From Sulfitobacter litoralis (lineage in GTDB: Bacteria; Pseudomonadota; Alphaproteobacteria; Rhodobacterales; Rhodobacteraceae), in NCBI RefSeq assembly GCF_900103185.1, contig NZ_FNJD01000025.1, positions 1-55,931 of the forward strand: 55,931 nucleotides of DNA, read 5' to 3'. The translations under genes were made by a program, and so were the position numbers. Positions 46,680 through 54,884 of this stretch are shown one piece after another. The notes below the pieces were generated by a model. The model was not told where the DNA came from and ran no database searches. It was given only the letters and a program-made list of their open reading frames with translations. Within the stretch, counting starts at the first letter, position 1, and each line of letters opens with the position of its first letter.

Positions 46680-47327
46680 CTAGTCGCTCTCTTGCCCGGC
46701 CCCCGCCCCGGCGCGGCTTTCGGCAGTGGCAGGGGCATAGGTGCGCTGCGCGTAGTTTTCCAGCGATTGCATTGTCTCGCTTGATACATCCCGATCAGAG
46801 CATGGCCGAACCGTCCCGTCTGCCGGTCGAATGGCGCGGGACAAGGTGACCGTTTCTGTGGAAGCCACGCGCAAAGCAGCCTCAGCACCTTCCCCACCAG
46901 GCGCGGCACCGCCGAGATTGAGCTTCACCCCGCTCCATTCCAACGCAATGCTGACCCCGGCGGAACGGGCGGCTTCGCTGGCAAAGGGGGCCAACAGCAA
47001 AGGCACCGCGACATTGCCAAGCCGCAATTCTGCCCCGCCCTTCAGATCGTCGGCCTGATCGCAGATCAGTGCCCCGGCGATGATCGGACAAAGCAGACCG
47101 CTTTGCGCGCGGAGAACACCGTCATTCCCCTGCTGCACCGCAAGTTCGGAATAGGTTTTACCATCGTTCTGCCGCAGCAATTCAGCAAGCAACGACGGCC
47201 CCGGGAACCCATTATCGCTGAGCCAGCGCACGGCCTTGCCGGCCTCCTCGGCAAGCCCCCAGCTCATGCCGCCGCCCCGCGCGGCCTTGCGTGCGAGGGC
47301 TTCGATTTCATTCAGCGAGCAGATCAT
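46680..47327 (-). CDS. DUF3726-like protein of unknown function
   Basis: A 215-residue protein. The N-terminal SLNEIEALARKAARGGGMSW and GLAEEAGKAVRWL are, from memory, the mark of DUF3726 proteins found in alphaproteobacteria; no catalytic motif is evident. The C-terminal 30 residues are low-complexity. It is the last gene of the LysR-controlled operon and overlaps the preceding gene by four bases, so the two are co-translated and probably work as a pair. Confidence 0.7.
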   Translation of the reverse strand: MICSLNEIEALARKAARGGGMSWGLAEEAGKAVRWLSDNGFPGPSLLAELLRQNDGKTYSELAVQQGNDGVLRAQSGLLCPIIAGALICDQADDLKGGAELRLGNVAVPLLLAPFASEAARSAGVSIALEWSGVKLNLGGAAPGGEGAEAALRVASTETVTLSRAIRPADGTVRPCSDRDVSSETMQSLENYAQRTYAPATAESRAGAGAGQESD

Positions 47328-49027
47328 ACCGGCACCTCCACCAGAGCAGGATAGGTCCAGCCCGCGAACTCCATCTCGGCCAACTCATGCGGGAATGGCG
47401 CATTGCGGAACATATTGATCCGAACCCACCGGTCTGAGCGCGGGTCGAAATGGCAGGCCCCGAAAAAGGACAGTTTGGCGCGCAGCAAGTCGATGGGCAG
47501 GATATCAGCGCTGACGGTGTTGTCACGGATCTCGGCATAGGGATGGCGGGCGACGATCTGCACGCGGCGCAGGATGTGACGATGCTCCGGATGGCGCAGC
47601 AGAAAATCCGCCACGCGGGTCTGATCGGCCTCATCGTCAAGTGCCCTGAACAACAACGCCGCATCCCGTCCCGGTGCCAGTGGTTGTTCATAGGGGGCGA
47701 CCGGCTCCAGATGCCGCTCACCAAGGCGCGGCTCGAGCTTCTCGATGGAGACATACCATGCCTTGGCTTGGCTCTCGGGGCTGTCCCAGTCGATCTTGAG
47801 CGCCCAAGCATAGTCACGCTCAAGGATGCCGCGCAACTGGGCCGCGGTCATGCTGCCGTCGATGCGGAACCCAGCGCCCTCATCCGCGCTCATCTGGTTG
47901 GGCAGATCGTCGACAAGTGCACCGTAAGGCTCCATCATCAGCGCCACGAGAAGCTCTTGCCCCTCAAAGCTCAGCGCGCCCTCGGCCCAGCGGTAGAGCG
48001 CATCCCATGGCATGGGCGCCGTGAGCGCGCCGCTGGCCAGATGTGCGTCAAGCCGATCAAGGTCAGCCTTCAGCCCATCAATCTTGTCGCATTGCAACGG
48101 ATGCTCGGAATGCCAGTCGTCCACATTACGCCGGCCGCGGCGGAGCATGGTCAAAAAGGCCTCGGTTTCCGTGGTAGAGATGACCGGCAAGGAGCGCACG
48201 CGGGCCAGTGCGGTCTCGCGGGCCTTGATCCAGTTGTTGAGCAGGATGGGGTGGTTCAGTAAGAAAGGCGCCATACCAAGGCCGGTGGAATTGCCGATGC
48301 CAAAGTGGCGGCGCATGGCAGGATCGAGCTTCACGGCCCCGGCCCCGCCCTTGCGCGCAGCGAGATGTTCAACAAGGTCCAGCACGAAGCCTCGAATCAA
48401 GAAAACAGTCAGCATTTCGGCTTGGAAGGGCGCGGCGAACTCAGGGCGATCGGCGATGCTCTCGCGGTCGGCAGCACCAAGCTTGCCGGAGCCGTAAACC
48501 GCCGTGGTTCGCATCAGATAGCCCACCGCGTCGACATCCGCCGCTTCCGGTTGTTCGCCCCGGCTCAGACAATCAACGACGTGATCGAACAGCCGCACCG
48601 AACGGTTCGCGCGGGAGACTGTGAGCTCGGAGGTTGTGACGCGCCCAGCCTCTTGCAGCGGGACATTCTGTGACAGGCGGGTGATGTCGGCCTCAGTGGG
48701 CAGGCCATCAAATAGGGCAAAGGTCGTGTCCCAAGCGGTAGCGATCACACGGTCGGAACGTTGCTCGGGGGGCAGATCATGGGCAAAAGCGACAAGGCTG
48801 TAGCTGTGTGAAGGTCCGTGCATGGTATAGACCGCATGGCCAACACTGTTCTCGTCGATCTCGAAGGCGCGGCGCTCAAAGCGCCAGTTCTCAGCCTTGA
48901 GCCGCCGCAGGAGCACCCGCATGAAGGACAGCCGTGATTGGTGAAATGATCCCATCCGCGCCAGTCGCATCACGGTTTCAGCCGGGCGCAAGGCGACGCA
49001 ATCGGGGTTAAGCTGGTCATGTTTCAT
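47324..49027 (-). CDS. Uncharacterised 567-residue protein
   Basis: I do not recognise a named family. The protein starts MKHDQLNPDC (ATG 49027, with GGAGGAGG upstream). It has no signal peptide or membrane helix and seems soluble. Segments such as MGSFHQSRLSFMRVLLRRL, AVYGSGKLGAADRE, GIGNSTGLGMAPFLLNHP and HFDPRSDRWVRINMFRNAP look conserved rather than random. The STGLGMAPF piece suggests a possible ligand site. Context is a betaine-type uptake and oxidation operon, and it is coupled to the DUF3726-like gene. Confidence 0.75.
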   Translation of the reverse strand: MKHDQLNPDCVALRPAETVMRLARMGSFHQSRLSFMRVLLRRLKAENWRFERRAFEIDENSVGHAVYTMHGPSHSYSLVAFAHDLPPEQRSDRVIATAWDTTFALFDGLPTEADITRLSQNVPLQEAGRVTTSELTVSRANRSVRLFDHVVDCLSRGEQPEAADVDAVGYLMRTTAVYGSGKLGAADRESIADRPEFAAPFQAEMLTVFLIRGFVLDLVEHLAARKGGAGAVKLDPAMRRHFGIGNSTGLGMAPFLLNHPILLNNWIKARETALARVRSLPVISTTETEAFLTMLRRGRRNVDDWHSEHPLQCDKIDGLKADLDRLDAHLASGALTAPMPWDALYRWAEGALSFEGQELLVALMMEPYGALVDDLPNQMSADEGAGFRIDGSMTAAQLRGILERDYAWALKIDWDSPESQAKAWYVSIEKLEPRLGERHLEPVAPYEQPLAPGRDAALLFRALDDEADQTRVADFLLRHPEHRHILRRVQIVARHPYAEIRDNTVSADILPIDLLRAKLSFFGACHFDPRSDRWVRINMFRNAPFPHELAEMEFAGWTYPALVEVPV

Positions 49028-49098
49028 CACGTGCCTCCTCCTGGATGATATCATAGTCTCATGCCGGGCGCCCCTTTGCGGGCCGCCCGGCGGTTTTC

Positions 49099-50658
49099 TC
49101 AGGCTTTAGTATCGCGTCCCTTTGCCAGCGTGATGCGCAGCGCATCCCAAAGCGAGGGCAACAGCACCAGCGACACCGGCACCGCGGTAACGACGATAAA
49201 GCTTTGTAGCTTGCCGACACCGCCAGCGCCGAGCGAGACGAGGATGATCGCCACCAGCCCCATGCCGATGCCCCAGAACACCCGGACCGGCATCGAAGAC
49301 ATATCCTCGTCCGACATGGCGACCGAAATCACATAGGTCATCGAGTCGCCCGTCGTGGCCACGAAGATCGTGGTCAGGATCAGGAACAAGAGCGATATGA
49401 TAAAGCCCATAGGCAGTTGCTGCGTGATCGCCAAAAGCGCCGCCGGCAGGTTGAAGCCTTCAAAGGCGGTCGAGACCGAGCCAGTGTTGCCAAGCTCGAA
49501 CGCGATGCCCGTGCCGCCGATGATGGTGAACCAGAAGGTGGTGATGATCGGTGCAACCAGCGACAGCATGATGATGATCGACCGGATCGACCGCCCCCGC
49601 GAAATACGCGCGATGAACATCGCCATCAGTGGCCCGTAGCCCATGAACCAGCCCCAGAAGAACACGGTCCACCAGCCGAGCCAGCCCGGCTCTCCAAAAA
49701 GCCCAGCCTCGCCGCGATAAAGCGCCATACCGAAGAAGTTACCAAGGTAGGAGCCAAGGCCCGCGAAGTAGCTTTTGAAGATAAAGACCGTCGGACCGAA
49801 CACCAGCATGAACAGCAGCAAGCAGGCAGCGAGGATCACGTTGATCTTGCTCAGCAGCTGGATCCCACGGGTCAGCCCGGTCATCGCCGAGATCGTATAG
49901 AGTGCAACCAGCCCTGCGATCACAATGGCCTGAGTGGCAAAGCTGTCGGGGATACCAAAGAGCGTGTTGAGACCATAGCTGACCTGCAACCCAAGGAAGC
50001 CGATTGGCCCCACGGTGCCCGCAACCACGGCGATGATGCAGGACGCATCCGCTGCCAGCCCGATCGGCCCTTTGATCGCACGCTCGCCGAACAGCGGATA
50101 AAGCAGCGTGCGCGGGGCCAATGGCAGGCCTTTTTCATAGTGGTAATGCATCAGCATCACCGTGGTCAGCGCGCCAAGGATCGCCCAGGCGAGGAACCCC
50201 CAATGCATAAAGCTTTGCGCCAGCGCGGGCGCGACAGCTTCGGGTGTGCCTGCTTGGGCACCAAAAAGCGGCGGCGAGGACAGGAAATGCGCCATCGGCT
50301 CACCCGCGGCCCAGAAAACGCCGCCCCCCGCAAGCAGGGTACACATGATCATCGACCCCCACTGGAAGGTCGAGAATTCCGGCAGTGCCAGCCCGCCCAT
50401 GATCGCGCGGCTGCCCGGCAGGACGATCAACACCAAGCCGATCAAGAAAGTGGCCAGCAAAAGCACCTGCCAATAGAGGCCGAAGTACTTGGCCGAAAAG
50501 GCAAAACTGCTGTCGACAATCACCGAGAGCAGCTCTAGGTCAAAAAGACCCAGAAGACAGAAGGCCGCGATGAAGCCCCCCGTGATGGCAAAGAGGGGCT
50601 TGTTGATATGCCCGGCACTTGGCGTTTGCGCCGCCGGGCTTTGAGTTTGGTCCGTCAT
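49099..50658 (-). CDS. BCCT-family transporter (betaine/choline/carnitine type)
   Basis: A 519-residue carrier with about twelve helices. WAAGEPMAHFLSSPP, the FMHWGFLAWAI segment and the signature WTVFFWGWFMGYGPLMAMF identify BCCT, with the aromatic box for quaternary ammonium groups. It imports a zwitterion, either with sodium or by exchange. TTTAGGGAGGATTGA precedes the ATG. It lies in an operon with an aldehyde dehydrogenase and a dipeptidase-like gene, so its cargo is more likely a carbon and nitrogen source than an osmolyte (inference). Confidence 0.92.
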   Translation of the reverse strand: MTDQTQSPAAQTPSAGHINKPLFAITGGFIAAFCLLGLFDLELLSVIVDSSFAFSAKYFGLYWQVLLLATFLIGLVLIVLPGSRAIMGGLALPEFSTFQWGSMIMCTLLAGGGVFWAAGEPMAHFLSSPPLFGAQAGTPEAVAPALAQSFMHWGFLAWAILGALTTVMLMHYHYEKGLPLAPRTLLYPLFGERAIKGPIGLAADASCIIAVVAGTVGPIGFLGLQVSYGLNTLFGIPDSFATQAIVIAGLVALYTISAMTGLTRGIQLLSKINVILAACLLLFMLVFGPTVFIFKSYFAGLGSYLGNFFGMALYRGEAGLFGEPGWLGWWTVFFWGWFMGYGPLMAMFIARISRGRSIRSIIIMLSLVAPIITTFWFTIIGGTGIAFELGNTGSVSTAFEGFNLPAALLAITQQLPMGFIISLLFLILTTIFVATTGDSMTYVISVAMSDEDMSSMPVRVFWGIGMGLVAIILVSLGAGGVGKLQSFIVVTAVPVSLVLLPSLWDALRITLAKGRDTKA

Positions 50659-50705
50659 TCAATCCTCCCTAAAGGACTATGGTCGTGATGAATCGGACTA
50701 ACGGA

Positions 50706-51713
50706 TCATTCCGCAGCCCAGTGGGCCTGCGTCTTACGCACAGTACCAAAGCTCAAGTCGAAAAATTGAAGCCAGTTCTCTCCCATGATCCCGGCCACTT
50801 CCTCCGGGTCGAAACCTACCGTCCGCAGACCAGTTTCGAGGTTGCCGAAATCGCGGTTGTCGCGGAACCAGTCGGGCATGTCAGGGAAGCCCGGCGCGGC
50901 TGCCGAGCCTTCGCCGTAGTCGACCCGTTTGGTCCAGCGCCCCATGCGCATCCAATCAACGACGCTGTCGGGGTGGTCTTGGCAAAGGTCCGATCCGATC
51001 CCGAGGCTGCTGCTGCCGAACTTTTCGGCGGTGCGTGCCACCATTTCGCAAAAGCTATGCAACGTGCAGGCGCTCTTGTCTTTCAAGTGATGCGGATAGA
51101 GCGAAAACCCGATCATGCCGCCGCTTTCGGTCAGCGCACGGATCACCGCATCGGATTTGTTGCGCCGTGCTGGTGCCCATTGTGCCGGGTTCGCGTGGGT
51201 AATTGCGATGGGGCGCGTGGAATGCTCAATCGCCTCCAACGTGGAGCGGTCCGCCGAATGGCTCATATCAACCACAAGGCCCACGCGGTTCATCTCTTCG
51301 ATCACCTCGCGACCCATGCGGGTCAGGCCCGGGTCTTCGGCCTCGTAGCAGCCCGTCGCCAGCAGGGACTGGTTGTTGTAGCTCAGTTGCATGAACCGCG
51401 CGCCGAGGGTGTGGACGATCTCGACGAGGCCGATGTCATCCTCGATCGGGCTGGGGTTCTGGAAACCAAAGAAGATCGCCGTGCGCCCCGTCTCCCGCGC
51501 AAGCCGCACGTCATCGCCGGTCCGGCCCTGAAAAATCAGATCCGGGAATTGTTCAAACCAGCGGTTCCAGGCTTCGATGTTCAGCACCGTCTCGCGGAAG
51601 TTTTCGTGGTAGGCGATGGTGACATGCACCGCATCCACACCGCCCTCGCGCATCTGGCGAAAGATCTTCTCTGACCAGTTCGCATATTGCAGACAGTCGA
51701 TGCGATAGGTCAC
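50706..51713 (-). CDS. M19 (renal dipeptidase)-like protein with a non-standard metal site
   Basis: A 335-residue TIM-barrel protein of the M19 family. VVDMSHSADRST and ITHANP keep the two later histidines. The N-terminal H-x-D is replaced by RIDCLQYANW, and the bridging-Glu segment reads GFQNPSPIEDD, without the standard Glu. It resembles the M19-like proteins found next to glycine-betaine and dimethylglycine demethylation genes in pseudomonads, whose role is unclear. It overlaps the aldehyde dehydrogenase stop by four bases. True dipeptidase activity is doubtful. Confidence 0.82.
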   Translation of the reverse strand: MTYRIDCLQYANWSEKIFRQMREGGVDAVHVTIAYHENFRETVLNIEAWNRWFEQFPDLIFQGRTGDDVRLARETGRTAIFFGFQNPSPIEDDIGLVEIVHTLGARFMQLSYNNQSLLATGCYEAEDPGLTRMGREVIEEMNRVGLVVDMSHSADRSTLEAIEHSTRPIAITHANPAQWAPARRNKSDAVIRALTESGGMIGFSLYPHHLKDKSACTLHSFCEMVARTAEKFGSSSLGIGSDLCQDHPDSVVDWMRMGRWTKRVDYGEGSAAAPGFPDMPDWFRDNRDFGNLETGLRTVGFDPEEVAGIMGENWLQFFDLSFGTVRKTQAHWAAE

Positions 51714-53179
51714 GCCAGCTCCTCCGGCGTGCCTGCCGCGATATAGGCGGTCTTGACCGTCGTGTAGAATTCTGCGGCATAAGAGCCCTGCTCGCGCGGG
51801 CCGTAAGACGAGTTGCCGCGCCCGCCGAAGGGCACATGATAGTCGGTGCCCGCAGTGGGCAGGTTGACCATGACGCAGCCGCTGCGCGCGTTGCGGCGGA
51901 AATGCGTGGCCCGCGCGATGGAGCGGGTGACGATGCCCGAGGTCAGGCCAAATTCGGTGTCGTTCACCACCTCAAGCGCTTCGGCATAGCTGCCGACTTT
52001 GATGACACAGGCGATGGGGGCGAACATCTCTTCGCGGTTGATGCGCATGTCATTGGTCGTGCCGGTGAAAACTGCGGGTGACATGTAGTAGCCCTCGGTT
52101 TCCATGCTCAGCCGCGTGCCACCACATTCCAGCACCGCGCCTTCGGATTTGCCCAGTTCGATGTAGCCTAGATTGGCTTGAAGCTGCTCTTCGCTGACCA
52201 CCGGACCGATCTGCGTGCCGTCCGCCAGCGCCGGGCCGACCTTCATAGCCTTGGCCCCCGCGACCAGCTTCTCGACAAAGGCGTCATGCACCGCCGCGTG
52301 GACCACCAACCGCGAAGACGCTGTGCATTTCTGCCCCGAGCCGCCAAAGGCACCGCCAAGTGCCAAGCTCACGGCGAGGTCGAGATCGGCATCATCCATC
52401 ACGGCCAGCGCGTTTTTCGAGCCCATCTCCATCTGGATCTTTGTGAAATTCTGCACGGCGGCAGCGGCTATGCCGCGCCCCACTGGAACTGAGCCCGTGA
52501 ATGAAATTGCATCCAGCTCGGGGCTCTCCACCAGCTTTTGCCCAATCTCGCGGCCTGCGCCCATGACGAGGTTGAACAAACCATCGGGAATGTCTTGGCG
52601 GCTGATGATCTCGGTCAGTGCCACGGCTGAAGCGGGGGTTACATTGGCGGGTTTCCAGACCACCGCGTTGCCATAGGCCAGCGCCGGGGCGATTTTCCAG
52701 CTGGCGGTCGCCGTGGGGAAGTTCCACGGGCTGATCACAGCCACCACACCCACCGGCTCGCGGCGCACGTCAATCTCCACGCCTGCGCGTACGCTGTCGG
52801 CCGTGTCACCGATTTGGCGCAGGCATTCAGCGGCGTAGTAGGTAAAGAACTGCCCGGCGCGGTAGACCTCGCCCTTGCCCTCGGCCAGTGGCTTGCCCTC
52901 TTCGCGCGACAGAAGTTCGCCCAGTTCGGGGGCGCGGCGCATCATTTCGGTGCCAATGGCCATCAACACGTCGTGCCGACGCTCGGGGCCGTAGCCTGCC
53001 CAGATCGCCTGAGCCTTCCGTGCCGCGCTGAGCGCCTCATCCAGCTGCGCGGCGCTGGCCTGTGCGTAGCGACCGACCACCTCGGACACGTCGGATGGAT
53101 TGTGGTTTTCGATCTCGCCGCTGCCCGCAACCCATGCGCCTGCGATGTAATTGCGGTTTAGGTCTGTCATGACGTTCAT
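51710..53179 (-). CDS. Aldehyde dehydrogenase, ketoglutarate-semialdehyde type
   Basis: A 489-residue NAD(P)-dependent enzyme. ISPWNFPTATASWKIAP, the glutamate region QMEMGSKNALAV and the nucleophile in GGSGQKCTASSRL are intact. The tail HVPFGGRGNSSYGPREQG is close to alpha-ketoglutarate-semialdehyde dehydrogenases, which end hydroxyproline and sugar-acid pathways. ATG 53179 has AGGAGA before it. It is the first gene of a five-gene minus-strand operon, directly after an inverted repeat that may bind the upstream LysR. Confidence 0.87.
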   Translation of the reverse strand: MNVMTDLNRNYIAGAWVAGSGEIENHNPSDVSEVVGRYAQASAAQLDEALSAARKAQAIWAGYGPERRHDVLMAIGTEMMRRAPELGELLSREEGKPLAEGKGEVYRAGQFFTYYAAECLRQIGDTADSVRAGVEIDVRREPVGVVAVISPWNFPTATASWKIAPALAYGNAVVWKPANVTPASAVALTEIISRQDIPDGLFNLVMGAGREIGQKLVESPELDAISFTGSVPVGRGIAAAAVQNFTKIQMEMGSKNALAVMDDADLDLAVSLALGGAFGGSGQKCTASSRLVVHAAVHDAFVEKLVAGAKAMKVGPALADGTQIGPVVSEEQLQANLGYIELGKSEGAVLECGGTRLSMETEGYYMSPAVFTGTTNDMRINREEMFAPIACVIKVGSYAEALEVVNDTEFGLTSGIVTRSIARATHFRRNARSGCVMVNLPTAGTDYHVPFGGRGNSSYGPREQGSYAAEFYTTVKTAYIAAGTPEELA

Positions 53180-53244
53180 TGGGCTGTCTCCTGTCTGGCC
53201 GGGGTGTCCCGGATGCTTGGCGACAGTAAGCCTGAACATGGCTC

Positions 53245-53269
53245 TTCAATCAAATTCGATTAAATTGAA
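53245..53269. promoter_or_regulatory. A/T-rich inverted repeat in the operon promoter
   Basis: TTCAAT-N13-ATTGAA with internal CAAATTCGATTAAATT forms a symmetric A/T-rich site 66-90 bases before the aldehyde dehydrogenase ATG. It matches the T-N11-A type of LysR sites and is the likely control point of the operon. Confidence 0.5.
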
Positions 53270-53293
53270 TTTACTACAGGAAAACTGAAATTC

Positions 53294-54169
53294 CTACCCG
53301 TCCTGCTCGGCTTCGAGCGCCGCCAAGAATGCCTCCGCGGCTGGCGGTAGCAGACGGCGGGGTTGTGAAACGAGGTAAAGATGACGCTGTGCATTGCTCT
53401 GCGCGAGCGGCAGAAAGACCAATCTGGGATCGTCCTCTGGCACCGCACGGCGCGGCAGAAGGGTAAGGCCGACCCCACCGCGCACCAGCGCCAGCAGCGA
53501 CGCGGTATTGGGCACCGACATTGTCGCGGCCTCAAGAATGGGGGCAAACGCCACGTCATCAATCAAGTGGCACAGCCCATGTGTGATGAAATCAACTGCA
53601 ACGAGGTCAGCCCAGGCCACCGTCTCTGCGCGCAGGGCCAGCGGGTCTTCCGGCGCGCAGACCACGCCGAAAGGATCAGAGAAAAGCAGCTTGCGATCAA
53701 AGTTCGGTCCGCCCGCAACGCTGCCCAGCCCGATGTCGGCCCGCTCGGCCTCCATCTCGCGCTGCACGGCGGCGCTGTCCATGTCGCGCATGTCGATCCG
53801 TACTTTTGGATGATCACGACGGAACCGCCGGATCACAGCAGGCAACACCACAGTCGCGACCGAAGGCGTCACTGCCAGCCGCACCAGCCCTTCTTCGGCG
53901 CGCGACAGCCCTTCAATGGCTGAGACAGTCCGCCCGAAGTGATCAATTTCGCGCCGCGCCTCGCTATAGATCATCTCACCCAATTGCGTCAGCCGTGCTT
54001 TCCGTGCCGTCTCGAACAGGGCCGCGCCGATATGTTCCTCAAATTGCTTGAGCATCATCGAAACCGCCGAAGGCGTGCGCGCCAATTGTAATGCGGCATC
54101 GTTTAGATTGCCTTGTTCCACCACTGCGCAAAAGCAGCGTAGCATTTCGATCTTGATCGCCAATTTCAA
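53294..54169 (-). CDS. LysR-family regulator of the betaine-type operon
   Basis: A 291-residue LysR protein with HTH NLNDAALQLARTPSAVSMML (about residues 19-40) and effector domain from LVRLAVTPSVATVVL. It lies between the five-gene operon (same strand) and a divergent ridA-like gene, so it may control both sides. The 88-base gap to the RidA ATG holds AAACTTCCTGAAGTAGATTT, a possible site. Its ligand is unknown. Confidence 0.86.
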   Translation of the reverse strand: MKLAIKIEMLRCFCAVVEQGNLNDAALQLARTPSAVSMMLKQFEEHIGAALFETARKARLTQLGEMIYSEARREIDHFGRTVSAIEGLSRAEEGLVRLAVTPSVATVVLPAVIRRFRRDHPKVRIDMRDMDSAAVQREMEAERADIGLGSVAGGPNFDRKLLFSDPFGVVCAPEDPLALRAETVAWADLVAVDFITHGLCHLIDDVAFAPILEAATMSVPNTASLLALVRGGVGLTLLPRRAVPEDDPRLVFLPLAQSNAQRHLYLVSQPRRLLPPAAEAFLAALEAEQDG

Positions 54170-54257
54170 ACTTCCTGAAGTAGATTTCAGATAATGAACT
54201 TTGCCTGAACATAGCCCCCCTGTCTACATGGCTGCAGATAGTTGTAAGGAACATCCA

Positions 54258-54614
54258 ATGACAGACAGCCTCAGAAAAATCGGCGGCTCGGCCCGCTTTT
54301 CCGCGATTTCCATTCACAACGGCCAAGTGCATCTTGCCGGACAGGTTTCGCAGTTGAAAGATGGTGATATCACCGCCCAATCCCGCGATGTCTTTGCTAA
54401 GGTCGATGACCTTCTTGATCAGGCGGGCACCACCCGCGAAAACCTGATCTCGGTGCAAATTTGGCTCGCGAATATGGATAACTACGCCGGGATGAATGCG
54501 GTTTGGGACGAATGGGTCGCGCCTGTAACGCCCCCCACCCGGGTCTGCGTCGAAGCGCGCATGGCGCAGCCGCATTACCTGATCGAGGTGCTGGCCATCG
54601 CGGCAGCGGACTAA
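54258..54614 (+). CDS. RidA-family enamine/imine deaminase
   Basis: A 118-residue protein of the RidA/YjgF family. IHNGQVHLAGQV, LLDQAGTTRENLISVQIWLANM and the arginine in PTRVCVEARM, which binds the carboxylate of the enamine, are present. Such enzymes destroy reactive 2-aminoacrylate or act in catabolic paths. ATG 54258 follows AAGGAAC. It is divergent from the LysR gene and probably serves the same pathway. Confidence 0.88.
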   Translation: MTDSLRKIGGSARFSAISIHNGQVHLAGQVSQLKDGDITAQSRDVFAKVDDLLDQAGTTRENLISVQIWLANMDNYAGMNAVWDEWVAPVTPPTRVCVEARMAQPHYLIEVLAIAAAD

Positions 54615-54691
54615 GCGCTCGGTACGCCCGCACCCCCCTTACTGTACTAAGGTCGGACCCTCCTGTGACTACCGGAAGGTCCACTGCCTGA

Positions 54692-54811
54692 TTGCTGCGC
54701 CTCGCCGTGCCGGAATGCGAAGCTGTCGCTGTCACCGGCGACCGCGTCATCAAGCGGTTCACGACGTCGAACAATATCCGCAAGCTTTTTATGGAACACA
54801 GCGGCTATTAA
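54692..54811 (+). pseudogene. Possible gene remnant (C-terminal piece)
   Basis: A 39-codon open stretch ending VIKRFTTSNNIRKLFMEHSGY-stop at 54809-54811 reads like a natural C-terminus. There is a stop immediately upstream and no start. I cannot name the parent family. The rest of the 270-base gap between RidA and the repeat protein shows only the probable promoter and ribosome site (AAGGGAGAG) of the latter. Confidence 0.25.
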
Positions 54812-54884
54812 TCGATTGTTTCCCATGCACGAGACGTGCGAAAGCCAATTCGTAAAATGAAACCAAACATAAGGGAGAGACCTT

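Noticed and set aside
49417..50538. A 373-residue plus-strand open frame
   Set aside because: It is extremely charged and low in complexity; it is antisense to the BCCT membrane protein.
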